61,251 nt of DNA from the NCBI GenBank assembly GCA_905236635.1, contig CAJOCJ010000009.1, positions 1,822 to 63,072 on the forward strand, given 5' to 3'. Under the pieces are notes generated by a model, which had not been told where the DNA came from, ran no database searches, and saw only the letters and a list, made by a program, of their open reading frames with translations. Source of the DNA: an uncultured Bacteroidales bacterium. Its GTDB lineage: Bacteria > Bacteroidota > Bacteroidia > Bacteroidales > F082. Position 1 is the stretch's first letter. Each line of letters opens with the position of its first letter. Of this stretch, positions 9,769 to 18,338 are shown piece by piece. The translations under genes and the position numbers were made by a program.

Positions 9769-10545
9769 ATGGCTTTAAAAATCTTACATTTTGATGAAAT
9801 AAACTCGACGAACGTCTGGTTATATGACAAAATGGCAGGTCAAAATGACATTGCCGATACCGTCGTGGTGGCCGATCATCAGACTGCAGGACGTGGGATG
9901 GATAAGAATCGTTGGGAGAGTGAGAAAGGAAAGAACCTTCTTTTCAGTATTGCATTGAATGTCAATTATATAGAAGCCGAAAACCAGTTTAAAATCTCGC
10001 AGGCGGTGTCGGTTGCTATTGTTGAGACGCTGTCGCAATTTATTGATAATCAGAAATTATTTATAAAATGGCCTAACGATATCTATTTCGGAGATAAAAA
10101 ACTTGCCGGAATGTTGATTCAAAACACTATCGAAGGTCGAATGATGGGTGTTTCGATTATCGGAATAGGCTTGAATGTCAATCAGTTGCAGTTTTCAAAA
10201 GATATACCGAATCCCATTTCTTTAAAAATGATAACAGGGGGAGAGTATGATTTGAAAAAACTTCTTAACTTGTTGATTGTCAATATTAAAGATGCTGTTG
10301 AAAATCTTCGTTATGAAGAAAAATGCGAAGAGACAAACCGAAAATATATTTCGAAATCCTATCGTTACCAGAAATGGGCGGATTATTTTTATCAAAATGA
10401 GGTTAAATCGCTGATAATCACTGGTTTCGATAAATATGGAAGACTCCTTCTTCGCGACAAAGAAGGAGCCGAAATCGTTTGTGACGTTAAAGAGTTACAG
10501 TTTTTTCCGCCATCATGTCCACTAGGTTCTGAAGAGGACGTTTAG
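9769..10545 (+). CDS. birA: Biotin--[acetyl-CoA-carboxylase] ligase
   Basis: Attaches biotin to the carrier domain of biotin enzymes through biotinyl-AMP. I choose ATG at 9769 (258 residues) over a TTG two codons upstream. Motifs: GRGMDKNRW at 41-49 (biotinyl-AMP loop), KWPND at 100-104, KLAGML at 111-116. It starts directly at the catalytic domain, so it lacks the N-terminal HTH of E. coli BirA and is a group I enzyme that cannot act as repressor. Base content is more AT-rich than in its neighbours. Its 3' end overlaps the convergent SRPBCC gene by 59 bases. Confidence 0.93.
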   Translation: MALKILHFDEINSTNVWLYDKMAGQNDIADTVVVADHQTAGRGMDKNRWESEKGKNLLFSIALNVNYIEAENQFKISQAVSVAIVETLSQFIDNQKLFIKWPNDIYFGDKKLAGMLIQNTIEGRMMGVSIIGIGLNVNQLQFSKDIPNPISLKMITGGEYDLKKLLNLLIVNIKDAVENLRYEEKCEETNRKYISKSYRYQKWADYFYQNEVKSLIITGFDKYGRLLLRDKEGAEIVCDVKELQFFPPSCPLGSEEDV

Positions 10546-10876
10546 CCATCATCGCCATCAGAGGGTTGAGGTCGGCGTCAATCTCGTACATCACTCGGCA
10601 GTTGTTGCCAAGTCCCGCGATTTTTATGTTTAGCACAAACTGGAACGGGGTCTTGCTCGTTGGTACTAGTTGCACCAAACTATATGTTATTCTTTGACTT
10701 ACGTGCAGGGCTATGCTTCCCATGCCTTGCACAGTAAACGAGAGGTTGTCCTCGTTGGCCTGCACGTTGATGGCCTGCTCGGGCAGCAATGCTGGGATAT
10801 TTCTCATATCACTGACGATGCCGAAAAATTCCTGCTCGCTCTTGCTGCTATCCACATATTGTGACTGTATCAACAT
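10487..10876 (-). CDS. SRPBCC-family protein next to pyrE
   Basis: 129 residues, no signal peptide. The pattern of alternating strands and a long C-terminal helix (LMAMMAKRPLQNLVDMMAEK) fits the SRPBCC/START-like fold with a hydrophobic pocket. It lies downstream of pyrE on the same strand, which I recall as a common Bacteroidota arrangement. Ligand and function are unknown. The spacer to pyrE (10877-10904) is a short AT repeat. The 3' end runs 59 bases into the end of birA on the other strand. Confidence 0.75.
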   Translation of the reverse strand: MLIQSQYVDSSKSEQEFFGIVSDMRNIPALLPEQAINVQANEDNLSFTVQGMGSIALHVSQRITYSLVQLVPTSKTPFQFVLNIKIAGLGNNCRVMYEIDADLNPLMAMMAKRPLQNLVDMMAEKTVTL

Positions 10877-10904
10877 CTAATTATCAATTATCAATTGTCA
10901 ACTC
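10877..10904. repeat. Short direct-repeat spacer
   Basis: The whole gap between pyrE and the SRPBCC gene consists of imperfect copies of TATCAAT/TGTCAAC (ttatcaattatcaattgtc). Similar low-complexity spacers separate batE-batD and batD-batC. Confidence 0.5.
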
Positions 10905-11558
10905 TCAATTATTCAAATGAGCATCGGACCATGCCTGCGGGCTCTTTCTCCATTCCATGAGGCTCTGCATCTGGTCGTCGCTCACGTAGTTTTCTTCTAT
11001 AGCTTTCTTTATCAATGCCTCGTAGTTGCTGATGGTCACGAGGTCGCAGCCCGCCTTCTTAAACGCCTCTGTGGCTGCGTCGAGTTGGTAGGTGAAGATG
11101 GCCATCATGCCTTTCACGTTGGCACCTTTCTCGCGCAATGCCTCAACCGCTGCAAGGCTTGATTTTCCTGTAGATACGAGGTCTTCGATCACCACCACTG
11201 AAGCGCCTTGCGGCACTATGCCTTCCACCTGGTTGTTGAGGCCGTGTGACTTGGCTTCCGAGCGCACGTAACAGAACGGGAGGCCGAGGTCTTGAGCCAC
11301 CAAAGCGCCTTGTGGGATGCCGCCAGTGGCAACGCCAGCGATGAGATCCGGCTTGCCGTAACGCTCGATACACATCTTCACGAACGCCTCGCGGATGAAG
11401 GTCCTGATCTGCGGATACGACAGTGTTATGCGGTTGTCACAGTAAATCGGCGACTTTAATCCGCTTGCCCATGTAAAAGGACTTGCAGGATTCAATTTTA
11501 TTGCTTTAATTTGCAGCAGAAAATTCGCTAGCGCTAAAGCGGTGTCTTTTTCGTTCAT
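10905..11558 (-). CDS. pyrE: Orotate phosphoribosyltransferase
   Basis: Makes orotidine 5'-phosphate from orotate and PRPP in pyrimidine synthesis. I choose ATG at 11558 (MNEKDTALALANFLLQ; 217 residues, normal for PyrE); the open frame extends upstream to 11825, but that part is antisense to the NUDIX gene and not PyrE-like. Visible: SGLKSPIYCDNR near residue 32, the PRPP loop VVVIEDLVSTGKSS near residue 120, and GVATGGIPQGA near residue 72. Divergent from the NUDIX gene with 22 bases between start codons. Confidence 0.95.
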   Translation of the reverse strand: MNEKDTALALANFLLQIKAIKLNPASPFTWASGLKSPIYCDNRITLSYPQIRTFIREAFVKMCIERYGKPDLIAGVATGGIPQGALVAQDLGLPFCYVRSEAKSHGLNNQVEGIVPQGASVVVIEDLVSTGKSSLAAVEALREKGANVKGMMAIFTYQLDAATEAFKKAGCDLVTISNYEALIKKAIEENYVSDDQMQSLMEWRKSPQAWSDAHLNN

Positions 11559-11577
11559 ATAAAAACTAATTTTTCTG

Positions 11578-11585
11578 CAAATGTA
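11578..11585 (-). promoter_or_regulatory. Candidate -7 element of pyrE
   Basis: The minus strand reads TACATTTG (TAnnTTTG), 19 bases before the pyrE ATG. It overlaps the first codons of the divergent NUDIX gene. Confidence 0.4.
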
Positions 11586-12198
11586 TAGAATTTTTTGTAA
11601 CAATCGGACGTTGACGGCAAATAATTTTTGCGAAAATTTTTTATCTCTTGAAAATAAATGTGTTAAAAATTGTGACGATTTGGTCGCAAAAATTCGCATT
11701 TGGCTCGAAGACGAGAGCTTCGCAAACCTCGATCTTGGTGATGTAGATGGCGAAAAACTCGCTTGCGCAGTGAAGAAAGTCTTCAAGCAGGCGCCAGCAG
11801 CCGGAGGAGTAGTAGTTATTGACAATCAATTTGTTGCGATTGAGCGCCATGGCATCCCTGACCTTCCGAAAGGGCATATCGAAAAAGGCGAGAGCCCTGA
11901 GGTTGCGGCCTTACGTGAGGTGGAGGAGGAGACGGGCATCACCGACCTCGAGATAATCCGAGAAATCCCTTCAACATGGCATTGCTATCTCCTTGACAAT
12001 CAATGGACTATAAAAAAGACCTCTTGGTTTTTGATGAGGACAATTTCGGGCATGAAAAACATCCCTCAAACCGAAGAAGGCATCTCCAAAGTATATCTCG
12101 TTGATAAAGAGCACATTAACGATTTCGGGAAAAAAACCTTCGCCTCGTTGAAAACACTGGTACCGTCGATACTCCCCGTCATTTCGACTTTAGCGTAA
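11581..12198 (+). CDS. NUDIX hydrolase
   Basis: 205 residues. The complete Nudix box GX5EX7REUXEEXGU is seen at about residues 99-121 (GHIEKGESPEVAALREVEEE, then TGI), which binds metal and a diphosphate substrate. The N-terminal 75 residues (MYRIFCNNRTLTANNF ...) are typical of a Bacteroidota NUDIX subgroup that starts with MYKIF/MYRIF, which supports this start. Substrate unknown. Divergent from pyrE. Confidence 0.88.
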   Translation: MYRIFCNNRTLTANNFCENFLSLENKCVKNCDDLVAKIRIWLEDESFANLDLGDVDGEKLACAVKKVFKQAPAAGGVVVIDNQFVAIERHGIPDLPKGHIEKGESPEVAALREVEEETGITDLEIIREIPSTWHCYLLDNQWTIKKTSWFLMRTISGMKNIPQTEEGISKVYLVDKEHINDFGKKTFASLKTLVPSILPVISTLA

Positions 12199-12207
12199 CT
12201 ACACATT

Positions 12208-12435
12208 TTAGTCGCACAATTTTTTCATCAGTGCCTCAACTATAAATGAGTCACTAACCAAATTCACGCCAAAGCATTTCTTTCCGGCGTCTTTTATTGA
12301 AGCACCGATATGATAAGCAATAGTGTGATCGATAATCAGGAATCTGTCGTGAAACTTATCAGAAAAATGCAATGTCAAATTGGGATATTGTGAATTGAAC
12401 TTGCCAATATCAGTTTTCGTCAGATGTCTTTGTTT
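12208..12435 (-). pseudogene. Out-of-frame C-terminal remnant of the ORF6N gene (PLD-like tail)
   Basis: Read on the minus strand in another frame than the ORF6N gene, this stretch encodes HLTKTDIGKFNSQYPNL, then FHDRFLIIDHTIAYHIGAS and KDAGKKCFGVN, ending at TAA (complement of 12208-12210). This is the phospholipase-D-like tail that, from memory, follows the ORF6N domain in full-length Bacteroidota homologues. The central part expected between DAFSLMVSIVQKA and HLTKTD, roughly 30 codons, is missing, and the frame is shifted at about 12420-12435. A deletion therefore seems to have cut the gene in two. Confidence 0.75.
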
Positions 12436-13046
12436 GCCTTCTGGACTATTGAAACCATCAAACTGAAAGCGTCATAAATCTGTCCGTCGAAGAACAGTTT
12501 TTGTTTATCTTCTTGCTCGTTTTTCTCCAACAAAGTCAAAACATGGTCGATTTTTCTGTCGTTTTCCAAAAGATGAACATCATGTTCAATGATGTGCTGC
12601 TTAATGTTGTCAATTTCGACAAAAATCTTGGCATTGTTCTGGACGAAGTGTCGCATCGCCACAAATGCATCAATGATTTTGATACTTGTTTCCACTGCGG
12701 TGTCACTATTTAACACCGAAGCGAGCATAGATACACCTTGCTCAGTGAAAGCATAAGGATTAGTTGATGAATGCTTCAGCGCTTGCAACCGGTCGCAATT
12801 TGCGACCAGTTCAAGTGTCTCGTAATCAGACAGTTGAAACATAAAGCGTTCCGGAAAACGTTCAATATTGCGTTTTACCTGTTCGTTTAATCTTTTTGTT
12901 TTTACGCCATAGATTTCTGCTAAATCTCTGTCAATCATGACGTTAACTCCACGGATACGAAAGATTTTGTCCTCAATTTCTTTAATTGAGTCTAAATTGT
13001 TGTAAACTATAATATTACCATTGTTCATATTATTCAAAGGTTTCAT
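12420..13046 (-). CDS. ORF6N-domain DNA-binding protein, truncated by a frameshifting deletion
   Basis: The ORF6N domain (KilA-N related, phage- and island-associated DNA-binding domain) spans about residues 15-105: IEDKIFRIRGVNVMIDRDLA, IYGVKTKRLNEQVKRN, RFPERFMFQLSDYE, and YAFTEQGVSMLASVLNSD. A helical segment follows. The frame ends at AKANKDI, just where the homologous C-terminal domain should begin; that domain is found out of frame at 12208-12435. I choose ATG at 13046, which lies 29 bases after a good -7 box; an ATG at 13085 would lie upstream of the promoter. Whether the shortened protein works is unknown. Confidence 0.75.
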   Translation of the reverse strand: MKPLNNMNNGNIIVYNNLDSIKEIEDKIFRIRGVNVMIDRDLAEIYGVKTKRLNEQVKRNIERFPERFMFQLSDYETLELVANCDRLQALKHSSTNPYAFTEQGVSMLASVLNSDTAVETSIKIIDAFVAMRHFVQNNAKIFVEIDNIKQHIIEHDVHLLENDRKIDHVLTLLEKNEQEDKQKLFFDGQIYDAFSLMVSIVQKANKDI

Positions 13047-13074
13047 AGTTATATTAGTTTTGAAATTATCATTG

Positions 13075-13105
13075 CAAAAATACAAATAATTCTTATAGAA
13101 GTCAA
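13075..13105 (-). promoter_or_regulatory. Promoter of the ORF6N gene
   Basis: On the minus strand TTG (complement of 13103-13105), 20 bases, TATTTTTG (complement of 13075-13082). This is a full match to the Bacteroidota promoter and sets the start codon of the gene to 13046. Confidence 0.6.
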
Positions 13106-13126
13106 GTGTTTTTGAACAATTTTTAT

Positions 13127-13134
13127 TATCTTTG
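13127..13134 (+). promoter_or_regulatory. Candidate -7 element of coaD
   Basis: TATCTTTG, 30 bases before the coaD ATG. A TTTG at 13111-13114 is too close to serve as the usual -33 box. Confidence 0.45.
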
Positions 13135-13164
13135 CAAGTTATTAATTAGGAATAAATAATTGTT

Positions 13165-13629
13165 ATGAAAATCGCAGTTTTTGCAGGTTCATTCGACCCG
13201 ATAACACGTGGGCATGAGGACATAGTGCTTCAGGCGATGCCGCTGTTCGACGAAATAATCATCGCCATCGGGGTCAATATCGATAAAAAATGTGCATTCC
13301 CGCTTGAGAAACGTATCAAATGGATTGAGAATACTTTTGCCGAATATCCCAAGGTAAAAGTCGTTAGTTATCAGGGTCTTACAGTCGATTTCTGCCGTAA
13401 GATGAACGCCAACTTCATCATCCGCGGGTTGCGTAACACCACCGATTTCGAGTACGAGAGCGTCATAGCGGAAGCCAACAAAAAACTCAATCCGGATGTT
13501 GAGACGGTGCTTTTCCTCTCCAACCCCGACCTGCGCTGCGTGTCATCGACAGTGGTGCGCGACCTCATCAAAAACGGCGCCGATCTGACAAAATTCATCC
13601 CCGAAAAAGCCCGATTCAATGAAAAATAA
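13165..13629 (+). CDS. coaD: Phosphopantetheine adenylyltransferase
   Basis: 154 residues; transfers AMP from ATP to 4'-phosphopantetheine in coenzyme A synthesis. Nucleotidyltransferase motif GSFDPITRGHEDI at 8-20 contains the T/H-x-G-H signature (TRGH), and the second motif is CVSSTVVRDL near residue 130. The IIRGLRNTTDFEYE stretch is the substrate loop typical of CoaD. The stop overlaps the start of the next gene by 11 bases. Confidence 0.96.
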   Translation: MKIAVFAGSFDPITRGHEDIVLQAMPLFDEIIIAIGVNIDKKCAFPLEKRIKWIENTFAEYPKVKVVSYQGLTVDFCRKMNANFIIRGLRNTTDFEYESVIAEANKKLNPDVETVLFLSNPDLRCVSSTVVRDLIKNGADLTKFIPEKARFNEK

Positions 13630-14911
13630 AGTCGTTATTTGTCTGATTTTGGCGTTGCTTAGCCCGATTTTCACGCTCGGACAAAACGTCTCCATCGTCG
13701 GCAAAACCAACGTGCCAAATGCTTTGGTGCGCCTCCTAGCATATGACGAGATGTTTACCTGCGAGCAGACGAAAGTGGCTGAGACTCAATCAGATAAAGA
13801 CGGAAGATTTACGCTGAAAACCGAGATTAAAGAAATCACTCCTGCACAAATCGCGATAAACCTGGAGCGCGTTGATGTCATCATAAAACCTGATTCCCAA
13901 TATAATTTTGAAATAACCATTTCCGAGAATAACGAAGGTTCATATTTCGACAAAGAAAAGCCGAGTCTGAAGATAAATTCCATCAATGACGGCGGATTCT
14001 ATTCGCAATACATTGCTGTTCAATCGTTTATCGATGATTTTTTGTACGAAAATTTTGAAAAAATTTATCGCGGCAGGAATTTAAAACTTTTGGATAACCT
14101 TGATAATCAGATCATTAGTAATTTTGGCAAGATCAAAAACGATTATATCAACGATTTTATAAAATATCGCAAAGCGTCGGCCGTGATGGCAGTCAACAAG
14201 CAGAAAGCGATATCCGAATACTTTGATAATCAAAAGGTTCTGTATAATCAGGCGGCCTATATGGATGTCTTTCTTGAGATTTTCAAGAATCCTGACACGA
14301 AAAATGACTTTTTGTCACGTAATCCGCAACTTGCCGAACTGATAAAAATGCAGAATCTGCGAAAGGCATATTTTTCAAATTCAAAAGACAAAAATACCAT
14401 CTTCAACGAGATCAAGACCATCGAAGACTCTTCAAAATACCCGAAAAATAAGCTTGTCGCGAAGAATATGGCCAAACAGCTTAACGAGCTTGCATACGAT
14501 ACCCAAGCAACATCGTTTTCATTAAAAGATAAGAATGGAAAACAGATTCAACTCTCTGATTATCAAAACGATATGGTGCTTCTGCAGTTCGTTGACCATC
14601 TCACTCCGTTGACAGAACACGAGTTTGCGGCGCTTAATGAGCTCAAAAAACAATGGAACGACACTATTCAAATCATAACGATAGCGACAAGAGAGTCGTT
14701 TGATGAATATGTTCAATTATTTGATAATCAAGGATATAAATGGCAATTGTTGAATTTGGGTAATAATATCTTATTGCTCGAAAATTATCATATCAAGACA
14801 TACCCGGCGTACATCATTTTGAAGAAAAAAGGTCGTATCGGAATGGCACCAGCGCCATCGCCAGAGCAGTATTTGGACTATCATGTGAGAAGAATTAGTA
14901 AATATTTGTAA
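13619..14911 (+). CDS. Exported thioredoxin-fold protein lacking the CXXC active site
   Basis: 430 residues with a signal peptide (about 1-21, ending FTLGQ). The N-terminal 120 residues form a beta domain like the DUF4369 part of Bacteroidota TlpA proteins. The C-terminal 140 residues follow the TlpA/thioredoxin pattern: FSLKDKNGKQIQLSDYQND, MVLLQFVDHLTPLTEHEF, and the cis-proline strand KTYPAYIIL. Where the CXXC should stand there is DHLTPLT, with no cysteine, so thiol-disulfide exchange is not expected. Overlaps coaD by 11 bases and is probably cotranscribed. Role unknown, probably binding or structural in the periplasm. Confidence 0.72.
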   Translation: MKNKVVICLILALLSPIFTLGQNVSIVGKTNVPNALVRLLAYDEMFTCEQTKVAETQSDKDGRFTLKTEIKEITPAQIAINLERVDVIIKPDSQYNFEITISENNEGSYFDKEKPSLKINSINDGGFYSQYIAVQSFIDDFLYENFEKIYRGRNLKLLDNLDNQIISNFGKIKNDYINDFIKYRKASAVMAVNKQKAISEYFDNQKVLYNQAAYMDVFLEIFKNPDTKNDFLSRNPQLAELIKMQNLRKAYFSNSKDKNTIFNEIKTIEDSSKYPKNKLVAKNMAKQLNELAYDTQATSFSLKDKNGKQIQLSDYQNDMVLLQFVDHLTPLTEHEFAALNELKKQWNDTIQIITIATRESFDEYVQLFDNQGYKWQLLNLGNNILLLENYHIKTYPAYIILKKKGRIGMAPAPSPEQYLDYHVRRISKYL

Positions 14912-14919
14912 AAAATTAT

Positions 14920-14927
14920 TATTTTTG
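14920..14927 (+). promoter_or_regulatory. Candidate -7 element of secA
   Basis: TATTTTTG, about 67 bases before the secA ATG and just after the stop of the preceding gene. No -33 box at the expected distance. Confidence 0.35.
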
Positions 14928-14994
14928 CATAGTTTTTGATAAGTGTATATTGGAAAATTATAATCATAAAAATAGAAATAAATTAACATAAGAA

Positions 14995-17900
14995 ATGGGA
15001 TTTTTATCGAAGATTTTTGGAGACAAGGCATCGCGCGACAACAAGGCATTGCAGCCATTGTTGCAGAAAACGCTCGAGGCATATGAGAAGATTAAGGATT
15101 TGGATATCGACAGCCTCCGTCACAAGACGGTAGAGTTTAAGGAATATATCAACAACAAGGTTGCTGAGGAAGAGGCCAAGATTGCCGAGCTGAAAGCCAG
15201 CGTGGAGGCTAATCCCGACATGGATCTGGATGAGAAAAACGACATCTACGAGAAGGTCGACAAGCTCGAAAAGCAGGTGTTGGATAAGATTGAAGACGCT
15301 CTGAACGAGATACAGCCTGAGGCCTTCGCCGTGATGAAGGAGACGGCCCGTCGTTTCAAGGAAAACACCGTCATCGAAGCCACTGCCACCGACCTCGACC
15401 GAGACCTCTCGGCGAAATATGAGAACGTCACCATCGAGGGCGACCGTGTGTTTTACAGCAACAGTTGGGTGGCCGGCGGCAATACCATCACCTGGGATAT
15501 GGTACATTACGACGTACAGATCATCGGTGGTATAGTGCTGCACCAAGGCAAGATCGCGGAGATGGCTACCGGTGAAGGTAAGACCCTCGTGGCAACGCTT
15601 CCAGTGTATCTGAGAGCTCTCGCCGGCCGCGGCGTGCATGTCGTGACCGTCAACGACTACTTGGCAAAACGTGACTCGGAGTGGATGGGACCACTCTATA
15701 ACTTCCTCGGCCTCACCGTCGATTGCATCGACAAACACGAGCCTAACTCGGCGGAACGTCGTGCGGCATATAACTCCGACATCACCTACGGTACCAACAA
15801 CGAGTTCGGCTTCGACTACCTGCGTGACAACATGACACGTTTCCCGGAGGAGTTGGTGCAACGCCCGAAACATTACTACGCCATCGTCGACGAGGTGGAC
15901 TCCGTGTTGATCGACGATGCCCGTACGCCTCTCATCATCAGCGGACCTATCCCGCATGGCGAAGACCAGGAGTTTATACAGCTGAAACCAGACGTGGTGA
16001 AGCTCTACGAAGCACAGAAACGTCTTGTGACGATGTGCCTCGCCGACGCGAAGAAGATATTGACAAACCCTAACGCCACCGAAGAGGAGCGTTCACACGG
16101 TGCCGACCAGCTGTTCCGCGCCTATCACGGTCTTCCGAAGAACAACGCCCTCATCAAGTTCCTCTCGGAGGAGGGTATGAAGTCGTTGCTGCTCAAGACC
16201 GAAGGCTTCTACATGCAGGAGCAGAGCAAGAACATGCATATCATCGATGATGAGCTTTATTTTGTCATCGACGAGAAACTCAATACAGTCGTTTTGACCG
16301 ATAAAGGTAACGAAGAGTTGGCGAAGGCCTACAACGACCCGTCGTTCTTCATTATCCCTGACGTTGGTTCGGAGATTGCCGAGATGGAGAAGGCAGGTCT
16401 CAGCGACGATGAGAAAGTCATCCGTAAGTCGGAGATTCTGCGTGTGTTCTCGGAGAAGTCAGACCGCGTGCATACTGTGCAACAACTGTTGAAAGCATAT
16501 ACTCTGTTTGAGAAAGACGTCGACTATGTCGTCATCGACAATAAGGTGAAAATCGTCGACGAGCAGACAGGTCGTATTATGGAAGGCCGCCGCTGGTCGG
16601 ATGGCTTGCATCAGGCTGTGGAGGCTAAGGAAAACGTCGACGTGGAAGCTGCCACACAGACCTACGCCACCATCACCTTGCAGAACTACTTCCGTATGTA
16701 CCACAAGCTCGCCGGTATGACAGGTACTGCTGAGACTGAGGCGGGCGAGTTCTGGGACATCTACAAACTCGATGTGGTGGTGATCCCGACCAACAAGCCG
16801 ATAGCCCGTATTGACTACGAAGACTTGATTTACAAGACAAAACGTGAAAAATATAACGCTGTCATCGACAAGATTGAGGAGCTGGTCAACGCTGGACGTC
16901 CTGTCCTTGTCGGTACGACCTCCGTTGAGGTGTCTGAGCTCTTGAGCCGTATGCTGACGCGTAAGAACATCAAACACAACGTGTTGAACGCAAAATTGCA
17001 CTTCAAAGAAGCTCAGATCGTTAAAGACGCCGGCCTTGCGGGTACTGTGACAATCGCTACTAACATGGCAGGTCGTGGTACCGATATCAAGCTCGGCCCT
17101 GGTGTGAAGGAGGCCGGCGGTCTCGCCATCATCGGCACGGAACGTCATGAGTCACGCCGCGTGGACCGTCAGTTGAGAGGCCGTTCAGGCCGTCAGGGCG
17201 ACCCGGGTAGCTCACAGTTCTTCGTGTCATTGGAAGACGACCTCATGCGTATCTTCGGCTCCGAGCGTATCGCTCCAATCATGGACCGTCTCGGAATGCA
17301 GGAAGGCGAGGTGATTCAGCATTCGATGATCACCAAACAGATAGAGAAAGCACAGAAGAAAGTCGAGGAGAACCACTTCGGCGTGCGTAAACACCTGTTG
17401 GACTACGACGACGTGATGAACATGCAGCGTAAGGCCATCTATGAGAAACGTCACCATGCCTTGTTCGGCGAGCGTCTGGAGATAGACATCAACAACATGA
17501 TGTATGACCTCGGCGAGTCGCTCATCGCCACACATAAAGACGACGAGGACTACGAGGCTTTGAAGATGGACGTGTTGTCGAACCTCGGCGTGTCGGTGCC
17601 TTTCGATGAAGACGAGCTTAAACACGGCAAGCTTGAAGTGCTGGCTGACAAGCTGTTTGAGAAATCTATCGAGTCGTACAACAAGAAGATGCAGCTGGTG
17701 GGCGAGAAGACGTTGCCAGTCATAAAGCAATATTACGATAAGCTCGGCAACCAGAACATCAGGATACCGTTCACCGACGGCAAGAAAGGCATCATCGTGG
17801 TCGTCAACATGGAGAAGGCAGTCCAGAACGGCGTTCACGAGATCTCGATGGCGTTGGAGAAGAACATAACGCTGAGCATGATAGACGACGCGTGGGTGGA

Positions 17901-18288
17901 GCATCTGCGTGAGATCGACGACTTGAAGCAGGCGGTGCAGAACAGCGCTCATTACGAGCAGAAAGACCCGCTCGTCATCTATAAGATGGAGTCGTATAAC
18001 CTCTTCGAGAGCATGATCATGAAGATGAATGCCGATGTCATCTCGTTCCTGATGAAGTCGGACCTCCCTGCTCCTGACCCGGAGAATGCCAACGCACAAC
18101 GCGCACGCACCATCGACAGACGTAAGCTCAAAGAGCAGCGCACCGATTTGCTCGCGAGAGCAAACAGCAACACTCAGGAGAACCAGGTGACACAGCCCGT
18201 CCGCGTGGAGAAGAAGGTGGGACGTAACGACCCCTGCCCATGCGGCAGCGGCAAGAAATATAAGAACTGCCACGGCAGATTAGAATAA
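14995..18288 (+). CDS. secA: Preprotein translocase ATPase SecA
   Basis: 1097 residues; ATP-driven motor that pushes unfolded precursors through SecYEG. Walker A is MATGEGKT at about 190-197, Walker [14 protein letters not shown] near 302, the helicase-like motif [12 protein letters not shown] near 730. The C-terminal zinc-binding tail [13 protein letters not shown] is complete, indicating ability to bind SecB or ribosomes. It is longer than E. coli SecA (about 900), with a charged N-terminal insert (about 55-100) and a central insert, as I recall for Bacteroidota SecA. Serves all signal-peptide proteins here, including T9SS cargo. Confidence 0.98.
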   Translation: MGFLSKIFGDKASRDNKALQPLLQKTLEAYEKIKDLDIDSLRHKTVEFKEYINNKVAEEEAKIAELKASVEANPDMDLDEKNDIYEKVDKLEKQVLDKIEDALNEIQPEAFAVMKETARRFKENTVIEATATDLDRDLSAKYENVTIEGDRVFYSNSWVAGGNTITWDMVHYDVQIIGGIVLHQGKIAEMATGEGKTLVATLPVYLRALAGRGVHVVTVNDYLAKRDSEWMGPLYNFLGLTVDCIDKHEPNSAERRAAYNSDITYGTNNEFGFDYLRDNMTRFPEELVQRPKHYYAIVDEVDSVLIDDARTPLIISGPIPHGEDQEFIQLKPDVVKLYEAQKRLVTMCLADAKKILTNPNATEEERSHGADQLFRAYHGLPKNNALIKFLSEEGMKSLLLKTEGFYMQEQSKNMHIIDDELYFVIDEKLNTVVLTDKGNEELAKAYNDPSFFIIPDVGSEIAEMEKAGLSDDEKVIRKSEILRVFSEKSDRVHTVQQLLKAYTLFEKDVDYVVIDNKVKIVDEQTGRIMEGRRWSDGLHQAVEAKENVDVEAATQTYATITLQNYFRMYHKLAGMTGTAETEAGEFWDIYKLDVVVIPTNKPIARIDYEDLIYKTKREKYNAVIDKIEELVNAGRPVLVGTTSVEVSELLSRMLTRKNIKHNVLNAKLHFKEAQIVKDAGLAGTVTIATNMAGRGTDIKLGPGVKEAGGLAIIGTERHESRRVDRQLRGRSGRQGDPGSSQFFVSLEDDLMRIFGSERIAPIMDRLGMQEGEVIQHSMITKQIEKAQKKVEENHFGVRKHLLDYDDVMNMQRKAIYEKRHHALFGERLEIDINNMMYDLGESLIATHKDDEDYEALKMDVLSNLGVSVPFDEDELKHGKLEVLADKLFEKSIESYNKKMQLVGEKTLPVIKQYYDKLGNQNIRIPFTDGKKGIIVVVNMEKAVQNGVHEISMALEKNITLSMIDDAWVEHLREIDDLKQAVQNSAHYEQKDPLVIYKMESYNLFESMIMKMNADVISFLMKSDLPAPDPENANAQRARTIDRRKLKEQRTDLLARANSNTQENQVTQPVRVEKKVGRNDPCPCGSGKKYKNCHGRLE

Positions 18289-18292
18289 TCTG

Positions 18293-18316
18293 GTAGGGAC
18301 AAGGCATGTCTTGTCC
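18293..18316. repeat. Degraded GTAG-type palindrome
   Basis: GTAGGGACAAGGCATGTCTTGTCC: the inner arms GGACAAG / CTTGTCC pair, but the outer CTAC is replaced by GAAC. Same family by appearance as 460-488 and 6631-6658. Lies between secA and the first patatin gene; no T-run follows. Confidence 0.45.
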
Positions 18317-18338
18317 GAACAGGTAATAATATAACATC

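Noticed and set aside
11559..11825. N-terminal extension of pyrE up to 11825
   Set aside because: The added 89 residues are not PyrE-like, are antisense to the NUDIX gene, and start upstream of the likely -7 box.
13047..13085. Earlier ATG (13085) for the ORF6N protein
   Set aside because: It would lie upstream of the -7 box at 13075-13082, so the transcript would not contain it.
13111..13134. Full -33/-7 promoter for coaD using TTTG at 13111
   Set aside because: The distance to the -7 box is 12 bases, far shorter than the 17-21 seen at the other promoters here; only the -7 box is listed.
15004..18273. Long minus-strand open frames (up to 348 codons) opposite secA
   Set aside because: Composition rich in V, H, L and R is typical of antisense shadows of a GC-rich-codon gene. 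secA is complete on the plus strand.
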